DNA from: Rhytidiadelphus loreus
Lineage: Eukaryota > Streptophyta > Bryopsida > Hypnales > Hylocomiaceae
Direction of reading: 5' to 3'
Assembly: GCA_947034895.1 (NCBI GenBank)
Contig: OX344762.1
Span: 28,996,760 to 29,060,759 of the forward strand
DNA length: 64,000 nucleotides
Positions 63,413-64,000 of this stretch are shown here, one piece after another. Under the pieces are notes generated by a model. The model saw only the letters and a program-made list of their open reading frames with translations, made no database searches and was not told the DNA's origin. Position numbers and translations under genes: made by a program. The stretch's first letter is position 1; every line of letters starts with the position of its first letter.

Positions 63413-64000
63413 GTAAGAAAATGTAGGAATTTTGACAAAATTCTATTGATTTGGTCGGTTGTCTTGGTCACTATTCTGTTGATTTCAAGTTAATGTGTTA
63501 ATTTTAGATCGACCATGTATGGACAGTTGGGCAATTAGGGGTTAACAGTTGAAAAAATCAAAGTATGTATTTTTTTTTAAAGATTTTTCACTTTCTTAGT
63601 ACTCTTGTTTAAAAATTATTATGCACACTATCATTCTTAGATGCAATCTTTGTAAAGGTTTATACATTATTTGAGTAAGTTTTTACATATACTTTTTAAA
63701 GAACCTCCAAAATCAAAAGAACATGACCAAAATGAATAAAATAATACATATCTTTCTTGCAATCACCCTATTAGTAACAACCACCACTAAGATGATAGGA
63801 TTTTTTTTAAATTAAAAATTAAAACAATTTCCTCTTATAAAAAATGGAGCCCCTACTACCCTATTAGGGTTTCAAGTCCCATTTATTATTTTGAATATAA
63901 TATGAAAAGAATAACACTAAATCAAGCATTCTCATGGGTTGTTTTTTATCTAGAAATTTTGTTAATTGCATATTATATGCAAGAAGTGCCCTCCAAATGA
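63413..64000. other. AT-rich intergenic DNA to the window edge
   Basis: No supportable feature. Frames are short and the composition is AT-rich. Confidence 0.55.

Overview
This is nuclear plant DNA. Most of it is very AT-rich and packed with diverged repeats and non-autonomous DNA transposons. Genes sit in small islands of higher GC content, with canonical GT-AG introns. Two families are plant-specific or plant-typical: a single-B-box/CCT CONSTANS-like factor and a plastid-type dehydroascorbate reductase. GC-rich coding exons in a very AT-rich background, and the conservative look of the genes, suggest a bryophyte such as a moss. That placement is an inference and I am not sure of it.

Layout. 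1-12.2 kb: AT-rich DNA without genes, holding a small fold-back element (9.28-9.52 kb) and a complete non-autonomous CACTA element (10,755-12,089, TSD TAG). 12.26-13.26 kb: a GC-rich island with no recognisable gene. 13.26-19.9 kb: repeats, including a fold-back element with an (AT)n/T32 tip. 19.9-25.4 kb: the CONSTANS-like locus (CDS 21,750-23,553, two exons), bounded on both sides by copies of one repeat family. 28.7-31.5 kb, minus strand: a four-exon gene for a 133-residue DnaJ-type CxxCxGxG zinc-finger protein with an N-terminal hydrophobic segment. 33.8-34.2 kb: a diverged tandem repeat of about 180 bp. 34,421-39,260: a full-length hAT transposon with 17-bp terminal inverted repeats and an 8-bp target duplication. 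Its BED/RNase H/dimerisation transposase has a one-base frame change and an in-frame TAG. 39.5-43.2 kb: a cluster of fold-back and CACTA-like miniature elements. 43,683-47,049: a six-exon dehydroascorbate reductase gene. It is flanked by a roughly 175-bp inverted repeat (43.04 and 52.2 kb). 47-55.3 kb: AT-rich repeats with one moderately GC-rich non-coding stretch. 55,346-58,535: a second non-autonomous CACTA element, 3.19 kb, TSD CTT. 58.5-64 kb: AT-rich DNA with repeat fragments and a fold-back element of the same family as the one at 9.3 kb.

Function. The three host genes are unlinked in pathway, though all fit a photosynthetic cell: light or developmental transcription control, plastid protein handling, and ascorbate recycling. 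I rebuilt their exons by following reading phase across splice sites, so each model is internally consistent, but none was tested against transcripts. The least expected observation is in the hAT transposase. The frame change lies exactly on a U_UUU_UUA heptamer in the phase needed for -1 ribosomal frameshifting. A simple one-T loss in a T run explains it equally well.
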